Of a stretch of DNA of 36,983 nucleotides, positions 1-6,108 are shown piece after piece. The notes beneath the pieces are model-generated. The model was not told the DNA's origin. It saw nothing but the letters and a program-made list of their open reading frames with translations, and searched no databases. This stretch comes from Candidatus Electrothrix gigas (GTDB lineage: Bacteria; Desulfobacterota; Desulfobulbia; Desulfobulbales; Desulfobulbaceae), in contig QYLO01000033.1 of the NCBI GenBank assembly GCA_022766165.1, forward strand, positions 1 through 36,983, read 5' to 3'. The translations under genes and the position numbers were made by a program. Position 1 is the first letter of the stretch. Each line of letters opens with the position of its first letter.

Positions 1-1
1 C

Positions 2-43
2 GGACGGTTGGCTGATGTGTTGGATGTGAGGGTGGGGGTGTGA
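2..43 (+). pseudogene. 3' tail of an unknown gene, first copy
   Basis: The first bases read in frame as GRLADVLDVRVGV followed by TGA at 41-43. This nearly repeats the end of the short ORF at 625-744, which ends GRLADVLDVRV. The DNA of the two tails is closely similar for about 35 bases. The rest of the gene lies outside the window, so this may be an intact gene seen only at its end or a duplicated fragment. I do not recognise the family. The two copies flank the higBA remnant as direct repeats. Confidence 0.5.
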
Positions 44-53
44 GAAGGCGGGT

Positions 54-215
54 ATGTTTTCCACAGATCAGAACTAAGTCGGAGACCTTTACGTATTCAA
101 CATCGGGGGCAATAAGTATCGACTGATCGCCGCACTTCATTTCAATCGGCAGAAAGCGTATGTCCGGCAGGTGCTGACGCATGCCGAATACGACCGTGGG
201 AGGTGGAAACAATGA
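54..215 (+). pseudogene. higB: HigB-family toxin remnant, truncated and interrupted
   Basis: The frame that ends at TGA 213-215 encodes VFNIGGNKYRLIAALHF and then VLTHAEYDRGRW. This is the conserved C-terminal half of HigB-type mRNA-interferase toxins (RelE-like fold, usually about 95-110 residues). An in-frame TAA at 75-77 interrupts it just before GDLYVFNIGG, and no HigB N-terminus is found upstream because the tail of another gene lies there. The reading frame overlaps the following antitoxin as ATGA, the usual coupling in higBA operons. The toxin is therefore almost certainly dead, unless translation can restart after the TAA, which would give a fragment too short to be active. Family assignment comes from sequence pattern only. 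Confidence 0.7.
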
Positions 216-619
216 CTCTTGCTATACAACCGCTTACAGCGGCATGGGGGAATCTGCATACGCTTATTCCCTTTTTCCCGATTCGGGATGAGCAGCAGTA
301 TGAACAGGCTGCGGAAGCCCTGAACAGTCTGCTGGATATTGTCGGAGAGGACGAAAATCATCCTTTATATGATCTGACAGACACTTTGGGTATGCTGCTT
401 TTTGCCTACGAAGAGCAGCACTTTGCAACGCCTGATGCCTGCGGTGCGGATATTCTCCGCTTCCTGATGGAGGAACATGGCCTGACTGCCGCAGATCTCC
501 CGGAGATAGGCGACGAATCCCTGCTGACCGACATCCTGGCCGGAACCCGGTCGCTCACAGTGGATTATGTAAAGGCACTGTCCCGCCGGTTCCATGTGGC
601 TGCGGCAACGTTCGTCTGA
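212..619 (+). CDS. higA: HigA-family antitoxin / XRE-type regulator
   Basis: A 135-residue protein of the HigA type: an N-terminal acidic helical region (about residues 15-80) that in this family contacts the toxin, then a C-terminal helix-turn-helix of XRE type containing FLMEEHGLTAADLPEIGD and LAGTRSLTVDYVKALSRRF. The family normally neutralises HigB and represses its own operon. I chose the ATG at 212 because it overlaps the TGA of the upstream higB frame (ATGA); a GTG at 203 is also in frame. The partner toxin gene is broken, so this is an orphan antitoxin that may persist as a DNA-binding regulator or be decaying. Known: the family role. Inferred: present function. Confidence 0.8.
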   Translation: MTLAIQPLTAAWGNLHTLIPFFPIRDEQQYEQAAEALNSLLDIVGEDENHPLYDLTDTLGMLLFAYEEQHFATPDACGADILRFLMEEHGLTAADLPEIGDESLLTDILAGTRSLTVDYVKALSRRFHVAAATFV

Positions 620-624
620 TTCTG

Positions 625-744
625 ATGCAAAGTATACTGTCCGGCAGCCTTACGGTCAGAGTGAATGACTATGCTGCGTTGCTGGATTTGGTGCTGGATC
701 AGTATTACGGACGGCTGGCGGATGTGTTGGATGTGCGGGTGTAA
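625..744 (+). pseudogene. Short ORF, second copy of the unknown gene tail
   Basis: ATG at 625 to TAA at 742-744 gives 39 residues beginning MQSILSGSLTVRVNDY and ending GRLADVLDVRV. The end matches the tail at 2-43. There is no convincing ribosome-binding site before the ATG, and the duplicated ending suggests this is the 3' part of a larger gene left by rearrangement. Unknown family; a genuine small protein cannot be excluded. Confidence 0.35.
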
Positions 745-811
745 GGAATAAGGGGACGTTTACGGAATCTATTATGCTTGATAGTATGGAGAGATTCCAC
801 TTATTAACACT

Positions 812-818
812 GTTAGGC
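812..818 (+). other. Integron-like core site GTTAGGC
   Basis: GTTAGGC fits the GTTRRRY core at which integron integrases exchange strands. It lies 26 bases before the methyltransferase ATG, the usual distance from core site to gene start in a cassette. The matching inverse core GCCTAAC occurs at 1569-1575, over the 3' end of the same gene. No integrase gene and no complete upstream attC is visible, so this is suggestive rather than proven. Confidence 0.35.
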
Positions 819-844
819 TCTCAAAAACAAAGAGGAACACCATC

Positions 845-1591
845 ATGGCAAAGGTAAAGGAAATTGCAAAGAAAGTACCTTTATTGCTTCCTGTGTACAG
901 AATGTTGCGCAACCGATATATCAGTTATCAATGTTATCAATTGAAAGCGAAAGATACTGACCAAGTGTTTACTGATATTTACAAAAATAACAAATGGGGC
1001 AAGAATTCGGCTTCGGCTTCGGGACCTGGTTCGGATGTTCACCAAACTCGAATTATTGTTAATAAACTTCCAGCCGTGTTTAGCGATTTCGGAATCTCAA
1101 CAATATTGGACATTCCATGCGGCGATTTTTACTGGATGAAGAACGTTGATTTTGTTGGCATAGATTACACCGGCGCAGATATTGTCAATGAGCTGATAGA
1201 AAAGAACATAGAACAATACCAGAGGCATGGCGTGCATTTTCAGACACTAAACTTAATCACAGATGAATTGCCGAAGGTGGATTTAGTCTTTTGTCGAGAT
1301 TGCCTCGTGCATCTTTCTTTTGAGGACATTTTTTGTGCTTTAAAAAATTTATGTAATAGTCAGTCCAAGTACATTCTCACCACAACATTTACGAGAAGAA
1401 CTGACAATCATGATATTGCAACAGGTCAGTGGCGTACCCTTAACTTAGAACTTGCTCCCTTTATGCTGCCTAGACCGCTAAAAGTGATAAGCGAAGGCTG
1501 TACGGAAGGTGGCGGCAATTTTTCAGACAAATCGCTCGGGCTGTGGCGGATAGCTGATATTCGAGAATGCCTAACAAGGCGTTCTACCTGA
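845..1591 (+). CDS. Class I SAM-dependent methyltransferase, cassette-like
   Basis: A 248-residue protein. The Rossmann motif I is ILDIPCGDFYWM (about residues 88-99), followed by an acidic motif FVGIDYTGADIV and a later DLVFCRDCLVHLSF segment, which fits class I methyltransferases. The N-terminal 80 residues include SGPGSDVHQT, seen in methyltransferases found with surface-polysaccharide genes, so a sugar or small-molecule substrate is possible but cannot be read from the sequence. AGAGG at 830-834 precedes the ATG. The gene is visibly more A+T-rich than the housekeeping genes nearby. GTTAGGC stands just upstream, and the stop codon lies inside an attC-like sequence, both typical of integron gene cassettes. 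Methyltransferase: confident. Cassette origin: inference. Confidence 0.8.
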   Translation: MAKVKEIAKKVPLLLPVYRMLRNRYISYQCYQLKAKDTDQVFTDIYKNNKWGKNSASASGPGSDVHQTRIIVNKLPAVFSDFGISTILDIPCGDFYWMKNVDFVGIDYTGADIVNELIEKNIEQYQRHGVHFQTLNLITDELPKVDLVFCRDCLVHLSFEDIFCALKNLCNSQSKYILTTTFTRRTDNHDIATGQWRTLNLELAPFMLPRPLKVISEGCTEGGGNFSDKSLGLWRIADIRECLTRRST

Positions 1592-1640
1592 CCGCTATTC
1601 CGCTGCGTTCCATAGCGGCAGGTAAGCTTGGTCGTCTGTG
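1569..1640 (+). other. Degenerate attC-like recombination site
   Basis: The sequence opens with GCCTAACAAGGCGTTC, the usual left end of attC sites (R'' and L''). It continues with a stem in which TACCTGACCGCTAT (1584-1597) faces ATAGCGGCAGGTA (1611-1623). The arms pair perfectly except for one extra A, as with the extrahelical bases of folded attC. The right end (GGTCGTCTG) does not contain a clear GTTRRRY core, so the site looks decayed. It overlaps the methyltransferase stop codon, a normal arrangement for cassettes. Confidence 0.35.
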
Positions 1641-1683
1641 ATTACAACGAGTTCCAACCTGCTGAACGATGACTCTTGGTGCA

Positions 1684-1794
1684 TGTCACGAAGAGAACAA
1701 CGTGGCTGAAATCTTCCCCGACGCTGAATCGGTCAATGAAGCCCTGCGTTTTCTGATCAGAATTACAAAAGCAAATAAGATTCCCCTGACATGA
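1684..1794 (+). pseudogene. Unidentified protein-coding remnant
   Basis: An open stretch ending at TGA 1792-1794 encodes NNVAEIFPDAESVNEALRFL and a short basic tail. It has no start codon of its own and no ribosome-binding site. The composition resembles the end of a transposase, perhaps of the mutator/IS256 kind, but the match is too weak to assign. It fills part of the gap between the cassette-like gene and the convergent polyamine-like operon. Confidence 0.25.
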
Positions 1795-1825
1795 CCGGTT
1801 CATACTGAGAGAGGTACAGAGAAAT

Positions 1826-2164
1826 TTACAGCACCTCAGCAGAAAGCAACACCGTATCAGTTGACAGCGCAGCCTTTAACTCTGGCAGGATAATTTCCAG
1901 ATCGACCGCAGAGCCGCAGGTGGTGACATCAATGACCAGCTTGTTAAATTCTGGCCAAGTATGCAGGGTCAGGCTGGACTGCTGGAGAACATAGACCCCG
2001 GTGATGCCAATGGGAGAGTAGTAATGCCAATGCACATCCACCACATTCAAACGAAAATGCTTAACTATTCGCTCTGCCACCTGTTGTAACAACTTCTTAT
2101 CACCAAGATCCGCACCTACATCTTTAAATGAGAGTGCAGCGTGAAATACAGAACCATTTTCCAT
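1826..2164 (-). CDS. S-adenosylmethionine decarboxylase-like proenzyme (SpeD/SpeH family)
   Basis: A 112-residue protein of the prokaryotic AdoMetDC family, which self-cleaves at an internal serine to make a pyruvoyl cofactor; the classic enzyme produces decarboxylated AdoMet for spermidine synthesis. LTLHTWPE followed 11 residues later by TCG matches the family core. In the numbering of the Thermotoga enzyme the cleavage Ser63, His68 and Cys83 are all present. The usual Glu-Ser-His at the processing site is Gln-Ser-Ser here (QSS), so residues on both sides of the pyruvoyl serine are changed. The gene is last in an operon with a membrane-bound spermidine-synthase homologue and DUF350. SpeD homologues with altered substrate (arginine or ornithine) are known, so substrate should not be assumed. 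No strong Shine-Dalgarno; translation may be coupled to the upstream nuclease gene, which stops seven bases before it. Confidence 0.8.
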   Translation of the reverse strand: MENGSVFHAALSFKDVGADLGDKKLLQQVAERIVKHFRLNVVDVHWHYYSPIGITGVYVLQQSSLTLHTWPEFNKLVIDVTTCGSAVDLEIILPELKAALSTDTVLLSAEVL

Positions 2165-2170
2165 AGCAGA

Positions 2171-2650
2171 TTATTTTCTTCTCTTTCGCCAGGTCCAAGG
2201 GGCTAACGGTCGCTTCTGCTGCCAAAGACCTTTCCTCTTCTTTTTTGCCCTTGCTTGCAGTTCATTCAGTTCATTACAGAGCGGTTGTCTTTTGCAATAG
2301 GCCGGGTAGACCCAAGCATAACCAGCCCTGACCAGTTCTCGGTTGAGCATCTTGCGACCAACACGGACCAAGGCAACAGTGCGACCATATTGATCGGTAT
2401 GTACTGTTTCCACCCGTACCTTTTTGTCTGCCACGAGCTTGGTGGCAAAGGTGGTTGCCTCTGAACCACAACGCTGCTTTGTTTCTGGGCAATCAACCCC
2501 GTACAATCGTATCTTAACTATTTTTCTTCTCTTCTTGACGTGCAGAGTGTCACCGTCCAGTACCTTGACGACCTGACCCTTCCAGCCAGGGCCTCCCAAG
2601 AACAGACGGCAAAGCCAGGATATCCAACTTCTCTTTTGATTATGCTTCAT
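2171..2650 (-). CDS. Thermonuclease-family (SNase-like) protein
   Basis: With the ATG at 2650 this is 159 residues. The Staphylococcus-nuclease fold is shown by VVKVLDGDTLHV, then IRLYGVDCPE and DQYGRTVAL. These give the metal-binding aspartates, both catalytic arginines (about residues 48 and 90) and the catalytic glutamate (about 56), so the active site looks complete. The N-terminus has a basic stretch and a short hydrophobic segment (SWLCRLFLGG), perhaps a weak anchor or export signal. The C-terminus is very basic (RKRRK). A longer start at 2698 would overlap the upstream DUF350 gene by 29 bases and lacks a ribosome-binding site, so 2650 is preferred. In this operon its job is unclear; family members degrade DNA and RNA with calcium, often outside the cytoplasm. 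Confidence 0.8.
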   Translation of the reverse strand: MKHNQKRSWISWLCRLFLGGPGWKGQVVKVLDGDTLHVKKRRKIVKIRLYGVDCPETKQRCGSEATTFATKLVADKKVRVETVHTDQYGRTVALVRVGRKMLNRELVRAGYAWVYPAYCKRQPLCNELNELQARAKKKRKGLWQQKRPLAPWTWRKRRK

Positions 2651-2669
2651 AGGATGAATAGAATGCTTG

Positions 2670-3536
2670 TTAGAGCATGAAAAAGATAAATGCAGCAATA
2701 CCGACGCTCAGGGTGCCGCCAATCCAGGCAATGTTCATATTTCGGTCGCGGCTGATTTCCTCTTCAATATTGGCCCCAGGCAGAAAGACTATGAGGATCA
2801 TCTTTTGCAAAACTGCCAGTCCGAGAAACCCCAGCACAGCATAGCCGGCAAACCAGGACAGATTATAGGTCCAGCTGATAAAATCTCCAACTGTGGCCTT
2901 GAGAACGATAATCCCGAGTGCGATCAGAGAAAATCCAAGATAAGCTCCCGCAGCCACGTTATCCTTTTCAATCTCATCGTGATCATCATAGGGGGTGAGC
3001 AAGGCATGAAAATGACTGAACAGAATGAGCAGGCCCATGCCAAGAAAAAAGAAGACCACAGTGCTGAGAAACGAGCCCTCACCGTTGACTGCTCCGGCGA
3101 TCATCAGGGCCGTTGCAATCATAGCCCCGGCTTCTACGGCTCCAGTTCCCACGTTTCGATCCGTAATGATCTCTTTGACTGTGCTAAATTTATAGAGAAT
3201 AGCTAGATCAACCACCTTGCGGCAAAGGTTAAGGGCAATGATCCCAAACACGGCATAGAAGAGATCAATCCCGGCCTCAACAAGGAGGCTTTCAATGCTT
3301 GCTGTTTTTGCTGAACTGCCGCCAACAACAGAGCCGAGAAAGATGATCACCACGCCAGCATAGTAGCCAGCAAGGGTAACGCCCAAGGCATGATTATCCG
3401 CATGAATTAACTCCTTGTTGATCTTGTACGGAGTCATCAAGTTGACAGCAAGTTTACTGAGTGCCAGCACGGCAATTCCCAGAACAATGTACAGCATACC
3501 GTAGTACAGCTCAACAGTTTCTGTAAAAGTAATCAT
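2670..3536 (-). CDS. DUF350 family membrane protein, duplicated domain
   Basis: A 288-residue integral membrane protein with about eight hydrophobic segments arranged as two similar halves, each like one DUF350 unit (compare ADNHALGVTLAGYYAGVVII with DNVAAGAYLGFSLIALGIIV). DUF350 proteins (YjfL-like) have no settled activity, but they commonly sit beside spermidine-synthase-like or ATP-grasp genes, as here. An AGGAGA ribosome-binding site precedes the ATG, and only 25 bases separate it from the spermidine-synthase homologue upstream. It is probably part of a membrane complex or lipid/polyamine-related pathway made by this operon; that role is inference from context. Confidence 0.8.
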   Translation of the reverse strand: MITFTETVELYYGMLYIVLGIAVLALSKLAVNLMTPYKINKELIHADNHALGVTLAGYYAGVVIIFLGSVVGGSSAKTASIESLLVEAGIDLFYAVFGIIALNLCRKVVDLAILYKFSTVKEIITDRNVGTGAVEAGAMIATALMIAGAVNGEGSFLSTVVFFFLGMGLLILFSHFHALLTPYDDHDEIEKDNVAAGAYLGFSLIALGIIVLKATVGDFISWTYNLSWFAGYAVLGFLGLAVLQKMILIVFLPGANIEEEISRDRNMNIAWIGGTLSVGIAAFIFFML

Positions 3537-3561
3537 TACATGCTTCTCCTTATAGAAAAGT

Positions 3562-5100
3562 TTACCAACGGGCAGCTTCCCGGTTATAGGTCAGATAGAG
3601 TTTGGGTTCAAAAAGAGAGTTGGTCAGGGTCGAGGTTACCTGTTCATCCTTGGCAAAAATCGTTGCCGCCTGCATGACCTGACTGGTGAGAAAACGGGTT
3701 TTGCCTTCCGGGATGGTAAAGGCGGTGGGCAGATAGCCAGAACGACCTGCAAGGGTAAAGCCCCAATCCCCGGAAAACGAGGGGACATTCACCTTGTAGC
3801 GAAGAACCTCAAGGCCAGCACTGTGCATGGTCTCCCCAATTGCCTGAAAGGTCTCTTTGGTCATCAGGGGCGAGGTGGACTGACTGACCACGAGACCAGC
3901 AACAGCCATTCTCCGGAGCAGCAGGGTATAAAACTCAACACTGTACAGCTTACTCAATGCCTCGTTATGCGGGTCCGGCAGATCGATAATCACCCGATCA
4001 AACATCTCCTTGCTCTGACGCAGAAAGGCAAAGGCATCCACATTGCGAATACTGACCCGTGGGTCTTGCAAGGCACCTTGGTTGAGGCGACTGATTGGGG
4101 CTAAGGTGGAACTGATTTGCGTTATGGCTGGATCAATATCAACCAAGGTAATCTGTTGTACATCCTGGTATTTCAGGACCTCTCGCACTGCCAAGCCGTC
4201 TCCACCGCCGAGAATCAAGATCTTGTTGCGAGGGCCAGGAACAGACAGCACCGGATGGACCAATGCCTCATGATAGCGGTACTCATCTGATTCGGCAAAC
4301 TGAATATGGCCGTCAAGATAGAGACGATGGTGGTTGGTGCCGTCTTCCTTGGTTAAGACGATTTTTTGATACCGGGTCTGTTGGGCAAAGATAATGCGAT
4401 CCGCATAGAGCTGGCCCTCAGCAAAGGCGGTAATCTGTTCGCTGGTTATCAGTACTGAAATCAGGAGCGTGCAGACTAAGACAGCTAAGGCTGCATAGCG
4501 TTTGGGAAAATCAAGGAGCGTTGAGAAAAAGGCAACATTAAATAAGGCCACGCCAGCATTAAAAAAACCAATAACAAAGCTTGCCCGGAACAGGCCAAGA
4601 AAGGGCAAGAGAAACAGCGGAAAGGCCACAGAGCCGATCAATGCGCCAATGTAGTCCAGGGAGAGGACATCTGCAATGGAGCGACGAAGATCGCCGTTTT
4701 CACTGAGTACTCGGGTTAATAAGGGGATCTCCATACCCACCAGGGTACCAATGATGACAATCAACCCGTACATGGTAGGTTCATACCATCCTGACCAGGG
4801 GAAGACCAGAAAGAGGATAACCGTGGAAAGACCGCCAACCAGGGCCACCAGAATTTCAATGATGACAAAACGGGCAATGAGGTGGGTACTCACAAAGCGG
4901 GTGATATAGGCCCCAAGCCCCATTGCTGCCATGAACAGGCCAATAGTAATGGAGAATTGGCGAACCGAATCTCCAAGCAGGTAGGAAGAAACCGTGGCAA
5001 TGAGCAGTTCGTAAACAATGCCGCAGAGGGCGACCACCAGCACGGAGACCTGTAAGACGGCTGCCCGTGGGCCGGTCAGACGAAATGAATCAGAAGGCAT
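3562..5100 (-). CDS. Membrane-anchored spermidine synthase-like aminopropyltransferase
   Basis: A 512-residue two-part protein. Residues 1-220 form about seven transmembrane helices. Residues 235-510 form a soluble domain like polyamine aminopropyltransferases: LYLDGHIQFAESDEYRYHE (260-278), SAM-type motif GGGDGLAVREVL (298-309), acidic residue in VDIDP (320-324) and DLPDP (373-377). The last replaces the DSSDP motif of true SpeE, one aspartate being conserved at each end. Fused membrane SpeE homologues are widespread but their products are mostly unproven. Nine bases separate it from the small membrane protein upstream and 25 from DUF350 downstream, and an AdoMet-decarboxylase homologue ends the operon, which argues for a polyamine-like amine made or attached at the inner membrane. 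No strong Shine-Dalgarno is seen, so translation may be coupled. Confidence 0.85.
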   Translation of the reverse strand: MPSDSFRLTGPRAAVLQVSVLVVALCGIVYELLIATVSSYLLGDSVRQFSITIGLFMAAMGLGAYITRFVSTHLIARFVIIEILVALVGGLSTVILFLVFPWSGWYEPTMYGLIVIIGTLVGMEIPLLTRVLSENGDLRRSIADVLSLDYIGALIGSVAFPLFLLPFLGLFRASFVIGFFNAGVALFNVAFFSTLLDFPKRYAALAVLVCTLLISVLITSEQITAFAEGQLYADRIIFAQQTRYQKIVLTKEDGTNHHRLYLDGHIQFAESDEYRYHEALVHPVLSVPGPRNKILILGGGDGLAVREVLKYQDVQQITLVDIDPAITQISSTLAPISRLNQGALQDPRVSIRNVDAFAFLRQSKEMFDRVIIDLPDPHNEALSKLYSVEFYTLLLRRMAVAGLVVSQSTSPLMTKETFQAIGETMHSAGLEVLRYKVNVPSFSGDWGFTLAGRSGYLPTAFTIPEGKTRFLTSQVMQAATIFAKDEQVTSTLTNSLFEPKLYLTYNREAARW

Positions 5101-5109
5101 CTGAGAAAA

Positions 5110-5343
5110 TTATTTACCGCTGCGATAGCTGCGAGAACCGCCTGAAGAACGAACACTTCTTGAGTAGTGTTTCTTGCGGCTGCTGTTGAAATAAACACCT
5201 CCATTGCTCCCGCGGTTGTCCTGATAGTCGTTGTAATATCCCGCTTCAGCCTGACGGGCATAGTACGAGGGCAGGATAAACGGAATCACCAGTATTCCGA
5301 TAAACAGGAGGATAACCATTCCCCAAAAGATTTTTCCCAGCAT
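5110..5343 (-). CDS. Small single-pass membrane protein with Ser/Arg/Gly-rich tail
   Basis: A 77-residue protein with one strong transmembrane helix (about residues 4-25, IFWGMVILLFIGILVIPFIL). It is followed by a Tyr/Asn-rich linker and a tail rich in Ser, Arg, Gly and Lys. A strong GAGGTG ribosome-binding site lies six bases before the ATG. It is the first gene of the operon with the spermidine-synthase homologue, DUF350, nuclease and AdoMetDC-like genes. I do not recognise a family. The basic, disordered tail would face the cytoplasm or periplasm depending on topology and could bind nucleic acid or membrane lipids; that is speculation. Confidence 0.65.
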   Translation of the reverse strand: MLGKIFWGMVILLFIGILVIPFILPSYYARQAEAGYYNDYQDNRGSNGGVYFNSSRKKHYSRSVRSSGGSRSYRSGK

Positions 5344-5557
5344 TGTTCACCTCATAACTTGAGACAACTTGCGTTCTCTCCCAGCATCCTTTCATGTCGA
5401 TTTCATTTGATCCGTGTTGCTCTTCTCAAGAACTTAGCCTGCTTTTTTGTTCATTTCAATAACTATTTTTTCCCTGTTGCCAGCGTTCTCTCTTAGCGAT
5501 GTATTCCTTATTCGGTTTTGTATGGGTGCATCTACGAGTTAGGGGGGAGGCAATTCT

Positions 5558-5649
5558 TTGTACCCGGTGTTGAAACACTGGGCTATTTTCGGCAGTCCCT
5601 CTGGGACGCTATTCCCGAATATCCCCGCCCTGAAGGAGCGGTCGATAAT
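5558..5649 (-). repeat. Dispersed hairpin repeat, copy A
   Basis: About 90 bases that recur, inverted in the window, at 15407-15510. On the minus strand it carries GTCCCAGAGGGAC (stem GTCCC/GGGAC) and then a GTGTTTCAACAC hairpin ending in CCGGGTAC. The two copies are roughly 85-90 percent identical over the last 70 bases, and in both the element follows the 3' end of a gene read in the same direction. Copy A overlaps the broken end of the caspase-like fragment. It is a mobile or REP-like intergenic element of unknown family. Confidence 0.7.
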
Positions 5650-5884
5650 AGTCCATCGTTTTAACTGTCCCCCAACTCGTAAATACGCCCGAACGAAACA
5701 GTTTGATGATATTCTCTCGGGTGGCGTCGCTGTCCGTTAAAGTTTCAAAACAGAGTCTGTTCTGACCAAAAGTGTTACTGAGGTAATCTTTCAGGGCCTC
5801 AACATCATTAAGGCAGCCCCGCAATTTCCCAACTGCCGGTGAATAATCGTTAATCCCGACCGATAAAGCATAAATTTTCCCCAT
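5609..5884 (-). pseudogene. Caspase-like (metacaspase, peptidase C14) gene, N-terminal stump
   Basis: From the ATG at 5884 the frame encodes GKIYALSVGINDYSPAVGKL and then RGCLNDVEALKDYLSN, the first strand and helix of caspase-family p20 domains (typical signature GINxY...LxGCxNDV). A strong AAGGAGG site eight bases upstream shows this is the real start. Only about 65 family-like residues remain before the frame runs into the dispersed hairpin repeat and stops. The catalytic His (in the usual SGHG) and Cys are missing, so no protease can be made. A complete gene would be 250 residues or much more. Insertion of the repeat, or a deletion next to it, probably destroyed the gene. Confidence 0.75.
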
Positions 5885-5923
5885 AACCGTTTTCCTCCTT
5901 TCAAATTTTTCGGCATACAGTTC

Positions 5924-6046
5924 GTATCCTCTCCAAATGTCAGGGTAGATTTCGTTAACGAAAAAACTCGTATTCGGAAATTCGGTAAGTTGCGACACGT
6001 CAAGAAGCTAAAAAATACGTCTTACCCTGGATTTTGGAGAGGATAC
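5924..6046. mobile_element. MITE-like element with 24-bp terminal inverted repeats
   Basis: The 24 bases at 5924-5947 (starting GTATCCTCTCCAAA) are nearly the reverse complement of 6023-6046 (ending TTTGGAGAGGATAC), with three differences. The interior carries a perfect 14-base palindrome, TTTCGTTAACGAAA (5950-5963), and no gene. A 123-bp non-coding unit with inverted ends fits a miniature inverted-repeat element. It lies just upstream of the caspase-like stump. No clear target-site duplication was recognised. Confidence 0.5.
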
Positions 6047-6108
6047 TACAGTTCTTGCCCATCTTGCACACTCGCAACCAAACCTCGAAAACAACACATT
6101 TTTTTATA

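Noticed and set aside
1684..1794. Firm assignment as an IS256 transposase end
   Set aside because: Only a loose resemblance over about 20 residues; kept as an unidentified remnant.
2667..3206. A 179-codon plus-strand frame opposite the DUF350 gene
   Set aside because: It lies wholly over a membrane-protein gene with good start and domain structure; its own product has no family features and no ribosome-binding site.
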